A stretch of 64,000 nt of DNA from Hyphomicrobiales bacterium (lineage in GTDB: Bacteria > Pseudomonadota > Alphaproteobacteria > Rhizobiales > Beijerinckiaceae). Of the stretch, positions 56,820 to 64,000 are shown one piece after another (position 1 is the stretch's first letter; the number at the start of each line of letters is the position of its first letter). The notes under the pieces are model-generated. The model did not search any database, was not told the DNA's origin, and saw nothing but the letters and a program-made list of their open reading frames with translations. The DNA lies in the NCBI GenBank assembly GCA_947455025.1, contig CANGLU010000005.1, positions 1 to 64,000 on the forward strand, in the 5' to 3' direction. Position numbers and translations under genes: made by a program.

Positions 56820-58352
56820 TTATAGTCCGTCGAGAAATGCCTTTGCCTCACTCGCAATCTGTTCTCTTTTCTCAAACGACATTACGGCTAAACTACGGTA
56901 AGGCATCGCTAAACGCTGGTTATTGCTCAAGACAGGGCGGTTTCGTGCCAAAAAATCCCAATAGAGATAGTTGAACGGACAGGCCTTGGCCCCTAGCTTT
57001 TCCTTTGGCGAATAGGCGCAATCCGAACAATAATCACTCATCCGGTCGATATAGCTGCCGGACGCCGCATAGGGCTTAGACGCCATAACCCCACCATCGG
57101 CAAAAAGCGCCATGCCGTGAACATTCGGCAACTCAACCCATTCAAACGCATCCGCATAGACGGCCAAGAACCACTCCTCGACTTCCCGTGGATCAATACC
57201 AGCCAGCAGCGCGAAATTGCCCAGCACCATTAAGCGTTGAATATGATGGGCATAGGCGTTGCGCATCGTGTCTCCAACACATTGCTTCAAGCAATTCATG
57301 GAGGTTTCACCCGTCCAATAAAAAGCAGGTAACGGCCTGTTGGCAGTCAGCGCATTGCCTTCGGCGTAATTGGGCATTTTCAACCAATAGAGACCGCGAA
57401 CATATTCGCGCCATCCGAGAATTTGTCGAATAAATCCTTCCACCGCGTTCAGTGGCGCATGGCCCGAATGGTAGGCTGCTTCCGCCTTTCGACATGCTTC
57501 GTCAGGCAACAGGAGACCTATATTGAGCATGGGTGAAATCAACGCGTGAAAGAGAAAGCTTTCTCCTTGCTTCATCGCGTCTTGCACATCACCGAAAGAG
57601 GGTAAACAGGCATCAATAAAATGATCTAGCGCCGATAGCGCATCGATCCGCGTCACAGGCCAACCAAAATTTGAAAGCCCACCCGGATGATTTCCAAACC
57701 GCTCACCCACCATTTGAATGACATCCAACGTAATCGCATCAGGCTCAAAGCGACGGCGTGCTGGAACGCTTAATCCCTTTGGGAGAGCCTTGCGATTGTC
57801 GTGGTCAAAATTCCATTGTTCGCCAATAGGCTCACTGCCTTGCATCAGCAAGCCGGTCTTGCGGCGCATTTCGCGATAAAAAAATTCCATGCGAAGTTGT
57901 TTTTTGCCGTCAGCCCATTTTGCAAACTCATTGGGTGTCGAGAAAAACCGTGTGTCTTCTAGAATATGAACCGGCAATCCAAAGGCATCTTGCCAGTCGT
58001 CCATAAACTGACGCACCCGATATTCGCTTGGCTCTGTAACGATGATGCGTCCGGGCTTATATTTCTTGATCGCACGCTCTACTTCACCGGAAAAGGAACC
58101 GGTGTTTTCTGCGGCATCAAGCTTTACATATTCTACGCGAATACCGCGCTCTAATAATTCTTCAGCGAAGTGACGCATCGCCGAAAGGATCAACACAATT
58201 TTTTGCTTGTGATGCGGGACGTAAGTCGTCTCGGTTGCGACTTCGACCATCACAACAATATCACGTTTAAGATCAATGGTGTTCAGCGAAGAAATCGTAT
58301 GGCTTAATTGATCACCAAGAATAAGCCTTAAACTACCAACGTGATCCGTCAT
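56820..58352 (-). CDS. phrB: Iron-sulfur (6-4) photolyase / bacterial cryptochrome (PhrB type, FeS-BCP)
   Basis: A 510-residue DASH-unlike, deoxyribodipyrimidine photolyase-related protein. FAD and lumazine bind in this family, and it uses blue light to repair (6-4) photoproducts. The 4Fe-4S ligands are C354, C442, C445 and C458; these sit exactly four residues after those I remember for Agrobacterium PhrB (350, 438, 441, 454), which supports a close match. The start MTDHVGSLRLILGDQLSH is family-typical. An SDR gene lies directly upstream on the same strand with an ATGA overlap, and a DUF2256 gene is divergent nearby. Confidence 0.93.
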   Translation of the reverse strand: MTDHVGSLRLILGDQLSHTISSLNTIDLKRDIVVMVEVATETTYVPHHKQKIVLILSAMRHFAEELLERGIRVEYVKLDAAENTGSFSGEVERAIKKYKPGRIIVTEPSEYRVRQFMDDWQDAFGLPVHILEDTRFFSTPNEFAKWADGKKQLRMEFFYREMRRKTGLLMQGSEPIGEQWNFDHDNRKALPKGLSVPARRRFEPDAITLDVIQMVGERFGNHPGGLSNFGWPVTRIDALSALDHFIDACLPSFGDVQDAMKQGESFLFHALISPMLNIGLLLPDEACRKAEAAYHSGHAPLNAVEGFIRQILGWREYVRGLYWLKMPNYAEGNALTANRPLPAFYWTGETSMNCLKQCVGDTMRNAYAHHIQRLMVLGNFALLAGIDPREVEEWFLAVYADAFEWVELPNVHGMALFADGGVMASKPYAASGSYIDRMSDYCSDCAYSPKEKLGAKACPFNYLYWDFLARNRPVLSNNQRLAMPYRSLAVMSFEKREQIASEAKAFLDGL

Positions 58353-59080
58353 CCTTTCGTCCGCAACATCGCGCGGCCGCCGTCAACGCCAATCGATTGG
58401 CCTGTTATCCAATTTGCTTCATCGGAAAGCAGCAAGGCGGCCAAGGGCGCAATGTCATCGGGTTCTCCAAGGCGTTGCATCGCATGCATTGATGCGATAG
58501 CGGTCGCCATTGTCTCGTTACTGAGCAAAGAGGCTGCCATGGGTGTTCGCGTCAGCGAAGGCGCAATGCAATTCACACGGATCTTCGGAGCAAGCTCGGC
58601 GGCGAGTGAAAGCGTCAAACCTTCTACCGCCCCTTTTGCCATGGCAACCGATGCATGCGCCGTAAAGCCCTGATGAACGGCAACGGTTGAAAACAATAAA
58701 ATAGACGCTGTTCCCGAATAGGCTTTCAATGCAGGCAAGGCGGCTTTGACGGCAAAGAATGCACCTTGCGCATTTATGCGAAAATCACGCGAAACATCTT
58801 CGCTTGTAAGGCGGGTAACGGGCTTGAGATTGATCGTGCCCACCGCATAGCAGAGCCCCGCAAGCTCGCTGCCCGCTTCCGCAATCGCTTTTATAACGGA
58901 TGCCTCATCTTCAACATCGGCTATTGAAAAGGATGAACCGCCAAGCGTCGCCGACATTTCCGACAAACGCGCCGCATCGCGGCCAACAAGGTGAACGCCA
59001 TAGCCACGTGCCATAACCGCTCGGGCTATCGCCGACCCCATCCCGCCCGCGCCGCCCAAAATAACAATCGTGCCTGACAT
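58349..59080 (-). CDS. Short-chain dehydrogenase/reductase (SDR) coupled to the photolyase
   Basis: A 243-residue SDR with the nucleotide site VILGGAGGMGSAIARAVMAR (5-24) and HASVAMAKGAVEGLT near 141-155, where the usual catalytic Tyr of YxxxK appears replaced (SVAMAKG reads no Tyr before Lys). It therefore may be an atypical SDR or a non-catalytic one. The stop overlaps the start of phrB (ATGA), implying coupling with light repair. The product ends in GQSIGVDGGRAMLRTKG. Confidence 0.85.
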   Translation of the reverse strand: MSGTIVILGGAGGMGSAIARAVMARGYGVHLVGRDAARLSEMSATLGGSSFSIADVEDEASVIKAIAEAGSELAGLCYAVGTINLKPVTRLTSEDVSRDFRINAQGAFFAVKAALPALKAYSGTASILLFSTVAVHQGFTAHASVAMAKGAVEGLTLSLAAELAPKIRVNCIAPSLTRTPMAASLLSNETMATAIASMHAMQRLGEPDDIAPLAALLLSDEANWITGQSIGVDGGRAMLRTKG

Positions 59081-59171
59081 GCAAACATCCTTCTTACGTC
59101 AAAGACGTGACCCGAAACCTTCTGGCTTTCGTACGTAGTCAGCACATCATCAGATTATCGAAAGCCCAAAC

Positions 59172-59321
59172 ATGCCACCTATGCGTCGCAAAGCTGATCT
59201 GCCGCAAAAGATGTGTATCGTTTGCGCACGGCCCTTTGCCTGGCGCAAAAAATGGGAAAAAGTTTGGGACGAGGTGAAATATTGTTCGGACAAATGCCGC
59301 ACACAAGCCAAAAAGAAATGA
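59172..59321 (+). CDS. DUF2256 mini-protein (49 aa) with four cysteines
   Basis: A short ORF read directly from the sequence: MPPMRRKADLPQKMCIVCAR, then PFAWRKKWEKVWDEVKYCSD and KCRTQAKKK. It matches the DUF2256 family pattern of a small zinc-ribbon-like protein with C15, C18, C38 and C42. From memory the family often sits beside cryptochrome/photolyase-related genes, as it does here. Function is unknown; a nucleic-acid or metal-binding role is inferred from the four cysteines and many Lys/Arg. It converges with the MocA-like gene, overlapping none of it. Confidence 0.8.
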   Translation: MPPMRRKADLPQKMCIVCARPFAWRKKWEKVWDEVKYCSDKCRTQAKKK

Positions 59322-59915
59322 TTACGCGCCCTTAAATCGCGCTTTCGCCAATGCTTCCGGTGTATCGAGATCAATCAGGACCGCGTCGCTCGCAACGGGC
59401 ACTTCCAGCACATCCCCTGCCAGCCCCTGCAGCAGTTTGCGTGCACCGGCATCGCCTTGGAGCTTGGCGACTTCATCAAACAGAGCACGCGACAGGAGCA
59501 CAGGATTGCCCCATTCACCACCGAGCACGGGCACCGCAGCCCTTTTTTCAGGCGCTGCTTGGAACGCCGTAATCACCTGATCGATCGCAGCGGAGGGGAT
59601 GAGGGGCATATCGCCAAGCAAAACGACAACAGCCGTTACTTCGGCAGGTAATGTCGCAATCCCTGTTTTCAGCGAGGTTGAAAGCCCATCGGCAAAATCG
59701 GGATTATGGATGAAAGCGAGCGGAAGCCCCTCAAGCGCGGCGGAAAGCCTTTCAGGTTGATGGCCTGTCACGACGAGGATGGGGCGCGCTTTTGAGGCAA
59801 GCGCGGCCTCAGCCACATGACGCACCAACGGCTTACCGTTTAAGTCCTCCAACAGCTTGTTAGATCCCATACGGGTGGAGCGGCCTGCAGCGAGGATGAT
59901 GGCACCAATCATCAT
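59322..59915 (-). CDS. MocA/MobA-like molybdenum cofactor nucleotidyltransferase
   Basis: A 197-residue NTP-transferase with the start motif MIGAIILAAGRSTRMGSNKL (2-21) and the VLLGDMPLIP metal site near 97. It should attach CMP or GMP to molybdopterin for a molybdenum hydroxylase. The start ATG overlaps the stop of the MoeA-like gene upstream. In many Rhizobiales these two domains are one fused protein; here they are separate ORFs. Confidence 0.88.
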   Translation of the reverse strand: MMIGAIILAAGRSTRMGSNKLLEDLNGKPLVRHVAEAALASKARPILVVTGHQPERLSAALEGLPLAFIHNPDFADGLSTSLKTGIATLPAEVTAVVVLLGDMPLIPSAAIDQVITAFQAAPEKRAAVPVLGGEWGNPVLLSRALFDEVAKLQGDAGARKLLQGLAGDVLEVPVASDAVLIDLDTPEALAKARFKGA

Positions 59916-60934
59916 CCGTCCTGTGAGCCGGAATGGGGATCACGCGGATGCCCTCGCTGGACAATCTCCATCAACAAGCCACCAACGCCTAGCCCTGTGA
60001 TATCGGCGCGCTTCACCGGAATGCCGGCCATGACGCGTTGTAACACCCAATCAAAGCCGTTTTCCTTGGGGCTGCGCGCGCAGCCCGGTGCACCCAATAT
60101 GGTGCGGCCTTCGACCTCGCCGACCAGCATCAAATTGCCTGGATCAACCGGCATTCCAAAATGCTCGATGCGACCGCCCGCTTGCTCAATCGCTGCCGGG
60201 ATCACATCGCGCCGATCGGTAATGGCGGAAGCACCATAGACGACGACAAGGTCAGCACCATCGGCGATCGCAGCTTTGATCGCATCGGCAACGTCATCCG
60301 CATTATGCGCCACACGCAGATCAAAATCGACGGTTGACTCCGCTGGCGCCAAACGCCCTTCCAATACGGCCAATGTCTTGTTGATAACGCTCGGCTTAAG
60401 ACCGGGAAGCAAGGTTGAAACGGCTGCCACCTTGAGCGTGCGAAAGGGCTTCACCTCGATCAGCGGCATAGGTCCGGCTTCTTGGATGGCTTTATCGATC
60501 ACGCGTCCCGAAACGGCGAAAGGAATAATTTTTACGGTGGCAATCATCTCGCCCCGTTCGACCGCGCGATAATCGGGCAGTGTAGCAAAGGTAACGGCCT
60601 CATCGATCGAATTAAGCCGATTGATCGCCTCTGCATTGACCCGTAACACGCCCGCTTGTTCGGCATAGAGATTGTTGCGACCCGTCGTCGGTTGATCACG
60701 ACGGATATGCGGCCCCGATAACGCAAGCGCGAGCTTCTCAGCTGCTTCATCCTCGCCGATATCGCCTTCATCGCTTAAGGCAACAATAACCTCATGACGC
60801 CCATCGGCTTTGATCGCCGCAAGGTCATCGGCTGAAAGGCGCGCACCTTTTTTGATGACGCGCTCACTCAACCGCAGCGAATGGGCGGAAACCGCATCAA
60901 GTGCCTGATCGAGTGGAACAGGACCAAACCGCAT
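59912..60934 (-). CDS. MoeA-like / MoCF-biosynthesis-domain molybdopterin-binding protein
   Basis: A 340-residue protein with a molybdopterin-binding fold: VVVYGASAITDRRDVIPAAI (about 231-250) and the HFGMPVDPGNLMLVGEVEGR block near 257. Expected to act in molybdenum insertion or cofactor handling. It starts MRFGPVPLDQALDAVSAHSL. The next gene (MocA-like) overlaps its stop, and the XdhC-type gene ends 1 bp upstream, so the cluster is one operon for a Mo-hydroxylase. Confidence 0.85.
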   Translation of the reverse strand: MRFGPVPLDQALDAVSAHSLRLSERVIKKGARLSADDLAAIKADGRHEVIVALSDEGDIGEDEAAEKLALALSGPHIRRDQPTTGRNNLYAEQAGVLRVNAEAINRLNSIDEAVTFATLPDYRAVERGEMIATVKIIPFAVSGRVIDKAIQEAGPMPLIEVKPFRTLKVAAVSTLLPGLKPSVINKTLAVLEGRLAPAESTVDFDLRVAHNADDVADAIKAAIADGADLVVVYGASAITDRRDVIPAAIEQAGGRIEHFGMPVDPGNLMLVGEVEGRTILGAPGCARSPKENGFDWVLQRVMAGIPVKRADITGLGVGGLLMEIVQRGHPRDPHSGSQDG

Positions 60935-60935
60935 G

Positions 60936-61631
60936 TTAAGCCCGCGTTCCGTCTGGCTTCAGGCGCAGTTTGGCGGTGATTTGCGCGAGGATCGAAAGCG
61001 CTACTTCCGCGGGGCTAATACCGCCAATGTTCAAGCCTATCGGTGCGTGGATGCGGGCAATATCCTCATCGCTAAAGCCCGCTTCTTTCAACCGTTCCAC
61101 GCGCGTAGCGTGGGTTTTTCGGGAGCCTAGCGCACCGATATAAAAAGACGACGATTTTAGTGCGATGTGTAAAGCCGGATCATCGATTTTAGGATCGTGC
61201 GTTAGCATGACAAAGGCCGTGTAACGGTCGACGCCGAGGTTGGGCAAAGCGACATCGGGCCACTCGGCATGCAGTTCGACCTTCGGGAAACGCTCTGGCG
61301 ACGCAAACGCGGTTCGCGGATCGACAATGACGATATCAAAGCCCAATTGCTGCGCCATCGGCACCAGCGCTTGGCTGATATGAACCGCCCCAATGGCAAT
61401 GATGCGGACAATCGGCGCCTGAACGGTAAGAAAAAGTTTGCCCTCAGGCGTTTCGACCACGCCGCTTTTGCCCATGCGGAGCGCATCGGAGAGCATGACG
61501 GCTAGCGGATCAGCGGCGATATCCGCTTCAAGCACCAGCCTTTGCTTGCCGCTCGCTATGTCGGTGACCAGCACGGCGGCGCGGCGCGCGGCGCGCTCCT
61601 CATTTAGCTTGGAGAGTAGGGAAAGATCCAT
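60936..61631 (-). CDS. XdhC family protein, C-terminal (Rossmann) type
   Basis: A 231-residue XdhC/CoxI-family protein from the ATG at 61631 (MDLSLLSKLNEERAARRAAV), with an XdhC Rossmann C-terminal half: FDIVIVDPRTAFASPERFP near 126, AFVMLTHDPKIDDPAL near 160 and the IGALGSRKTHATRVERLKE block near 186. XdhC binds molybdenum cofactor and adds the sulfido ligand for xanthine dehydrogenase or CO dehydrogenase type enzymes. A second, short XdhC domain gene lies beyond a LysE gene. Confidence 0.87.
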   Translation of the reverse strand: MDLSLLSKLNEERAARRAAVLVTDIASGKQRLVLEADIAADPLAVMLSDALRMGKSGVVETPEGKLFLTVQAPIVRIIAIGAVHISQALVPMAQQLGFDIVIVDPRTAFASPERFPKVELHAEWPDVALPNLGVDRYTAFVMLTHDPKIDDPALHIALKSSSFYIGALGSRKTHATRVERLKEAGFSDEDIARIHAPIGLNIGGISPAEVALSILAQITAKLRLKPDGTRA

Positions 61632-61644
61632 CGCAACGCCCCAA

Positions 61645-62271
61645 TTAAATCTGCTCGAAAGCGAGACGGGCGCCAAGCCCGACAAGAACCGTTCCGCCTG
61701 CCACCCGCAACGCATGGGCCAATCGCCCGCCTTGCTTCAAGCGGTTAGCAATCGCGGCGGTAAAGTAAATCACCACCAAATCGGCTGAGGAGAAAGCGAG
61801 ATTGACGATCACGCCCAAAATCAAAAACTGCGCCCACACCGGATAGGCGGCTGAGGGGTCAACAAATTGCGGCACGAAGGCCACATAAAACAATGCCGTT
61901 TTCGGGTTTAACAGTTCCACCGTAATGCTTTGCATCATCGCCCGCCGTGCACTTTTAGGCGCGATGGTTTCCACTCTGCCCAAGCTGCTTTTGCGGATCA
62001 TGTCGATGCCGAGCCAGACGAGATAAAAGGCCCCGGCAATTTTAACGGCAAGAAACAATTCCGGCACATATTGGAACAAAGCGGACAGACCAAAAGCCGC
62101 CGCCAAAACATGCGCATAGCCGCCGATATGAATGCCAAGCGCCGCCATAAAACCCCCGCGACGCCCAAGCGCCATGGTTTGCGCCATGGCATACATAATG
62201 GCAGGACCGGGTACATAGGCGAAAATCGCGGTTGCGACGGTGAAGCTGAGCAACAGTTGATACGAACCCAT
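61645..62271 (-). CDS. LysE/RhtB-family amino-acid exporter
   Basis: A 208-residue multi-pass protein from the ATG at 62271 (MGSYQLLLSFTVATAIFAYV) with the LysE signature YVPGPAIMYAMAQTMALGRR (19-38) and GGFMAALGIHIG just after, and ELLNPKTALFYVAFVPQFV near 126. It should export an amino acid or related small molecule. Its start overlaps the stop of the small XdhC gene by one base (TGATG), so it lies inside the Mo-hydroxylase maturation operon, an unexpected place for an exporter. Confidence 0.9.
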   Translation of the reverse strand: MGSYQLLLSFTVATAIFAYVPGPAIMYAMAQTMALGRRGGFMAALGIHIGGYAHVLAAAFGLSALFQYVPELFLAVKIAGAFYLVWLGIDMIRKSSLGRVETIAPKSARRAMMQSITVELLNPKTALFYVAFVPQFVDPSAAYPVWAQFLILGVIVNLAFSSADLVVIYFTAAIANRLKQGGRLAHALRVAGGTVLVGLGARLAFEQI

Positions 62272-62594
62272 CAAGCGACCTTCTCGACATAGACGCTGAT
62301 GCGCCCGCCGCAGGACAAGCCCACCTGCCAAGCCGTTTCATTGGCCACGCCGAATTCCAAAAGCTTTGGCGCACCGCTCTCAATCACGTCGATGGCCTCG
62401 GTGACAACCGCGCCTTCGACGCATCCGCCCGAAACGGAGCCCATGAAATTGCCCTCGGCGTCGATAATGAGATGGCTGCCCACCGGCCTTGGTGCCGAAC
62501 CCCATGTTTCAACAACCGTCGCAATGGCTACATCACGCCCGGCGCGCCGCCAATCTTCCGCCTGCTTCAAGAGATCGTCATCAGATGCGAGCAT
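62271..62594 (-). CDS. XdhC/CoxI N-terminal domain protein
   Basis: A 107-residue stand-alone XdhC_CoxI domain from the ATG at 62594 (MLASDDDLLKQAEDWRRAGR). It carries the family blocks VETWGSAPRPVGSHLIIDAE (29-48) and MGSVSGGCVEGAVVTEA just after, with a conserved Cys, and ends in VGLSCGGRISVYVE. With the larger XdhC-type gene it would make up a full-length XdhC split over two genes. It precedes LysE and starts behind GGAG (CGGGAGTGCAGACCC). Confidence 0.88.
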   Translation of the reverse strand: MLASDDDLLKQAEDWRRAGRDVAIATVVETWGSAPRPVGSHLIIDAEGNFMGSVSGGCVEGAVVTEAIDVIESGAPKLLEFGVANETAWQVGLSCGGRISVYVEKVA

Positions 62595-62686
62595 GGGTCT
62601 GCACTCCCGTGTGAGATGTTTACTAAGGAGCATAGCGCATTTAAGTGGGATTTGGAAAATGAAGTCTTTGACGGCCAAAAAGAAGT

Positions 62687-63022
62687 CTAATGAGTCAAAA
62701 ACGCCTTAATATGGTCCTGTAACGCAATGAAAGTGCAGGTTGCTCCAACAATTGCGATAGCGATCGTAAAAATAAAACCCTTGCTTGGAAGGTGATTCAC
62801 GCGCTCGGTAAGCGTGGCTTGGCCTACTTTCAAGTCTTCAATGTCACGCCTCATCTCCGAAACATCGGCTTTAAATTCGCCAATATCCCGCCTAATATAT
62901 CCTACATGGGTTTCTAGGGCTGCCACGCGTGCTTCCATACCGTCAAATGTGCCCCCTCCACCGCCACTTTGCAAGGGGCGATCGGGCGGATTAATTGGGG
63001 CCAATTCTGGTCTGCGGCTCAA
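62687..63022 (-). CDS. Small hypothetical protein with coiled coil and C-terminal membrane anchor
   Basis: A 111-residue product with a Pro/Gly-rich start (PLQSGGGGGTFDGMEARVAA), a heptad-like coiled coil (about 29-77, ending LTERVNHL), and a C-terminal membrane helix (about 84-101). The start is a TTG at 63022 behind AAGGT, or the ATG at 62938. Similar proteins occur in many Rhizobiales (memory), often in prophage-like contexts, but no function is known. It lies between the XdhC genes and the CoxE-like gene. Confidence 0.65.
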   Translation of the reverse strand: MSRRPELAPINPPDRPLQSGGGGGTFDGMEARVAALETHVGYIRRDIGEFKADVSEMRRDIEDLKVGQATLTERVNHLPSKGFIFTIAIAIVGATCTFIALQDHIKAFLTH

Positions 63023-63064
63023 GACTGCGTTACCTTATCGATCAAGATAACGTTAGGTAATCTA

Positions 63065-64000
63065 CTAAGCCACCCGCCGCAACCAGAGTTTGGGATCAGC
63101 CTCAGCCGAACCCTTGACCGAAAGCGCCTCAACCAGCGCTTCCATGCTCTTCAAATTATGGATCGGGCGGAACTCATCAACATGCGGCAGGATCGCCCGA
63201 ATGCCTGAGGCCTTTGCTTCAAATCTGTCAAAGCGCAAGAGCGGGTTGAGCCATACGAGCTTGCGGCAGGAGCGGTGGAGGCGGTCGATTTCCTTCTGCA
63301 GCTCCTCGGTGCCGTCGCGCTCCAATCCATCGGTGAAGAGCAGCACAATAGCGCCCTGCCCCAATACTCGGCGGGACCATTGGCGGTTGAATCGGTGCAG
63401 GCTGGTGCCGATCCGCGTGCCGCCCGACCAATCGGCCACCTGCTCGGTGCATTTTTCTAACGCCTCATCCGGATCACGGCTTTTGAGCGAGCGCGTGACA
63501 TTGGTCAGGCGTGTGCCGAACAAAAACGTATTCACACGTTTGCGCTTGTCGGTAAGGGTATGGAGAAAATGCAGAAACAGCCGCGTATAATCGGCCATGG
63601 ATCCCGAAATATCGCAGATCGCCACAATCGGCGGGCTTTTTTGAGCACGATCCCGGTATTCGAGTTTGATCATGCCGCCGCCGGAGCGCAACGTGTTGCG
63701 GAACGTTTTTCGTGGGTCAATCCGCGAGCCAGATCTTGCCGCCACGAAGCGCCGCGTGGGGCGTCGGTCATCGGGCAATTCGAGACGGTCGATGAGAAGA
63801 TGTGCGCGGGTGATCTCGCTCGCCGTCATTTGCGCAAAATCTTTGGTTTGCAGAATTTCGCGCTCGGATACGGTGAACCGCGCATCAAGCTCGATCTTTT
63901 CTTCCTTCTCGGGCGGTGCCTCGTTGCGCTTGGCTTGCAACAGGGCTTCTGCCGCGCGCAGCGCACCTGCTTCCGGCTTTTTCGGCTTGTCGTCCTTGGC
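63065..64000 (-). CDS. VWA-domain CoxE-like protein (5' end beyond the window)
   Basis: A von Willebrand A-type protein of the CoxE family, which works with a MoxR-type ATPase (CoxD) in maturing molybdenum hydroxylases. The MIDAS motif is AICDISGSMADYTRLF, and LFTDGLERDGTEE and VWLNPLLRFDRFE are also conserved. The reading frame is open to the last base, so the start lies outside; about 311 residues of a usual 390 are visible. The Mo-maturation genes follow on the same strand. Confidence 0.9.
   Translation of the reverse strand, partial: AKDDKPKKPEAGALRAAEALLQAKRNEAPPEKEEKIELDARFTVSEREILQTKDFAQMTASEITRAHLLIDRLELPDDRRPTRRFVAARSGSRIDPRKTFRNTLRSGGGMIKLEYRDRAQKSPPIVAICDISGSMADYTRLFLHFLHTLTDKRKRVNTFLFGTRLTNVTRSLKSRDPDEALEKCTEQVADWSGGTRIGTSLHRFNRQWSRRVLGQGAIVLLFTDGLERDGTEELQKEIDRLHRSCRKLVWLNPLLRFDRFEAKASGIRAILPHVDEFRPIHNLKSMEALVEALSVKGSAEADPKLWLRRVA

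Overview
The window reads as a chromosomal segment of an alphaproteobacterium, most likely of the order Hyphomicrobiales (Rhizobiales). The evidence is an aerobic cobalamin gene set with CobN and CobG, a flagellin-FlbT-FlaF cluster, an AbrB/VapC pair, a DUF3126 gene, a BTLCP-type transglutaminase-like protease, and above all a giant coiled-coil membrane protein resembling the Growth Pole Ring protein of polar-growing Rhizobiales. No rRNA, CRISPR array, complete insertion sequence or complete prophage is visible. One tRNA (Leu, TAA) is present.

Layout. (1) 1-3 kb: cobD, then a small accessory patch holding two copies of a ~190 bp inverted-repeat element (the duplication includes the last 19 bp of cobD), a phage-like leader with a 70-residue ORF, a second type of dispersed repeat, a broken antitoxin gene and an intact AbrB/VapC toxin-antitoxin pair. 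(2) 3-19.5 kb: cobalamin synthesis. cobO-cobQ run leftward. A cobalamin riboswitch precedes the rightward operon DUF1636-cobW-cobN-cobG-cobH-cobI-cobJ. cobK lies on the opposite strand, followed by cobL-cobE-cobM, an opposed cbiD, and cobB. CobG and CobN mark the oxygen-dependent route, yet the C1 methyltransferase present is CbiD rather than CobF. (3) 19.5-26.5 kb: a LysR regulator and fdsG-fdsB-fdsA-fdhD-fdsD, a soluble NAD+-dependent molybdenum formate dehydrogenase. (4) 26.5-34.2 kb: an HPP membrane protein, then flagellin, flbT and flaF facing flgE-flgK-flgL. flgL is split by a frameshift at a run of nine C. (5) 34-37.2 kb: a SixA-like phosphatase, a small membrane protein, a universal stress protein, and a ferredoxin reductase with its 2Fe-2S ferredoxin. 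(6) 37.5-42.4 kb: the 1637-residue ring or scaffold protein. (7) 42.4-56.8 kb: housekeeping and metabolic genes (SDR, BTLCP protease, gamma carbonic anhydrase, cysE, hydrolase, CHCC zinc finger, FAD monooxygenase, PPK2, membrane-anchored glutamate-synthase-like flavoprotein, GtrB-GtrA glycosyltransferase, KamA-family radical SAM enzyme, tRNA-Leu, gpt, CinA-like, map, radC, exoD). (8) 56.8-59.3 kb: an iron-sulfur (6-4) photolyase with an SDR and a DUF2256 mini-protein. (9) 59.3-64 kb: maturation genes for a molybdenum hydroxylase (MocA-like nucleotidyltransferase, MoeA-like protein, a split XdhC/CoxI, a VWA CoxE-like protein), with a LysE exporter between the XdhC parts.

How the parts fit. Two themes recur: metal cofactors (cobalt into cobalamin; molybdenum for formate dehydrogenase and for a Mo-hydroxylase encoded elsewhere) and cell-surface or polar structures (flagellum, growth pole scaffold, ExoD, glycosyltransferase). 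The most unusual things seen are the unbroken 22-residue periodicity of the giant protein over more than 800 residues, the poly-C frameshift in flgL, and the duplicated repeat flanking a phage-like leader beside cobD. I did not find a clearly new multi-gene system; most clusters match known families.
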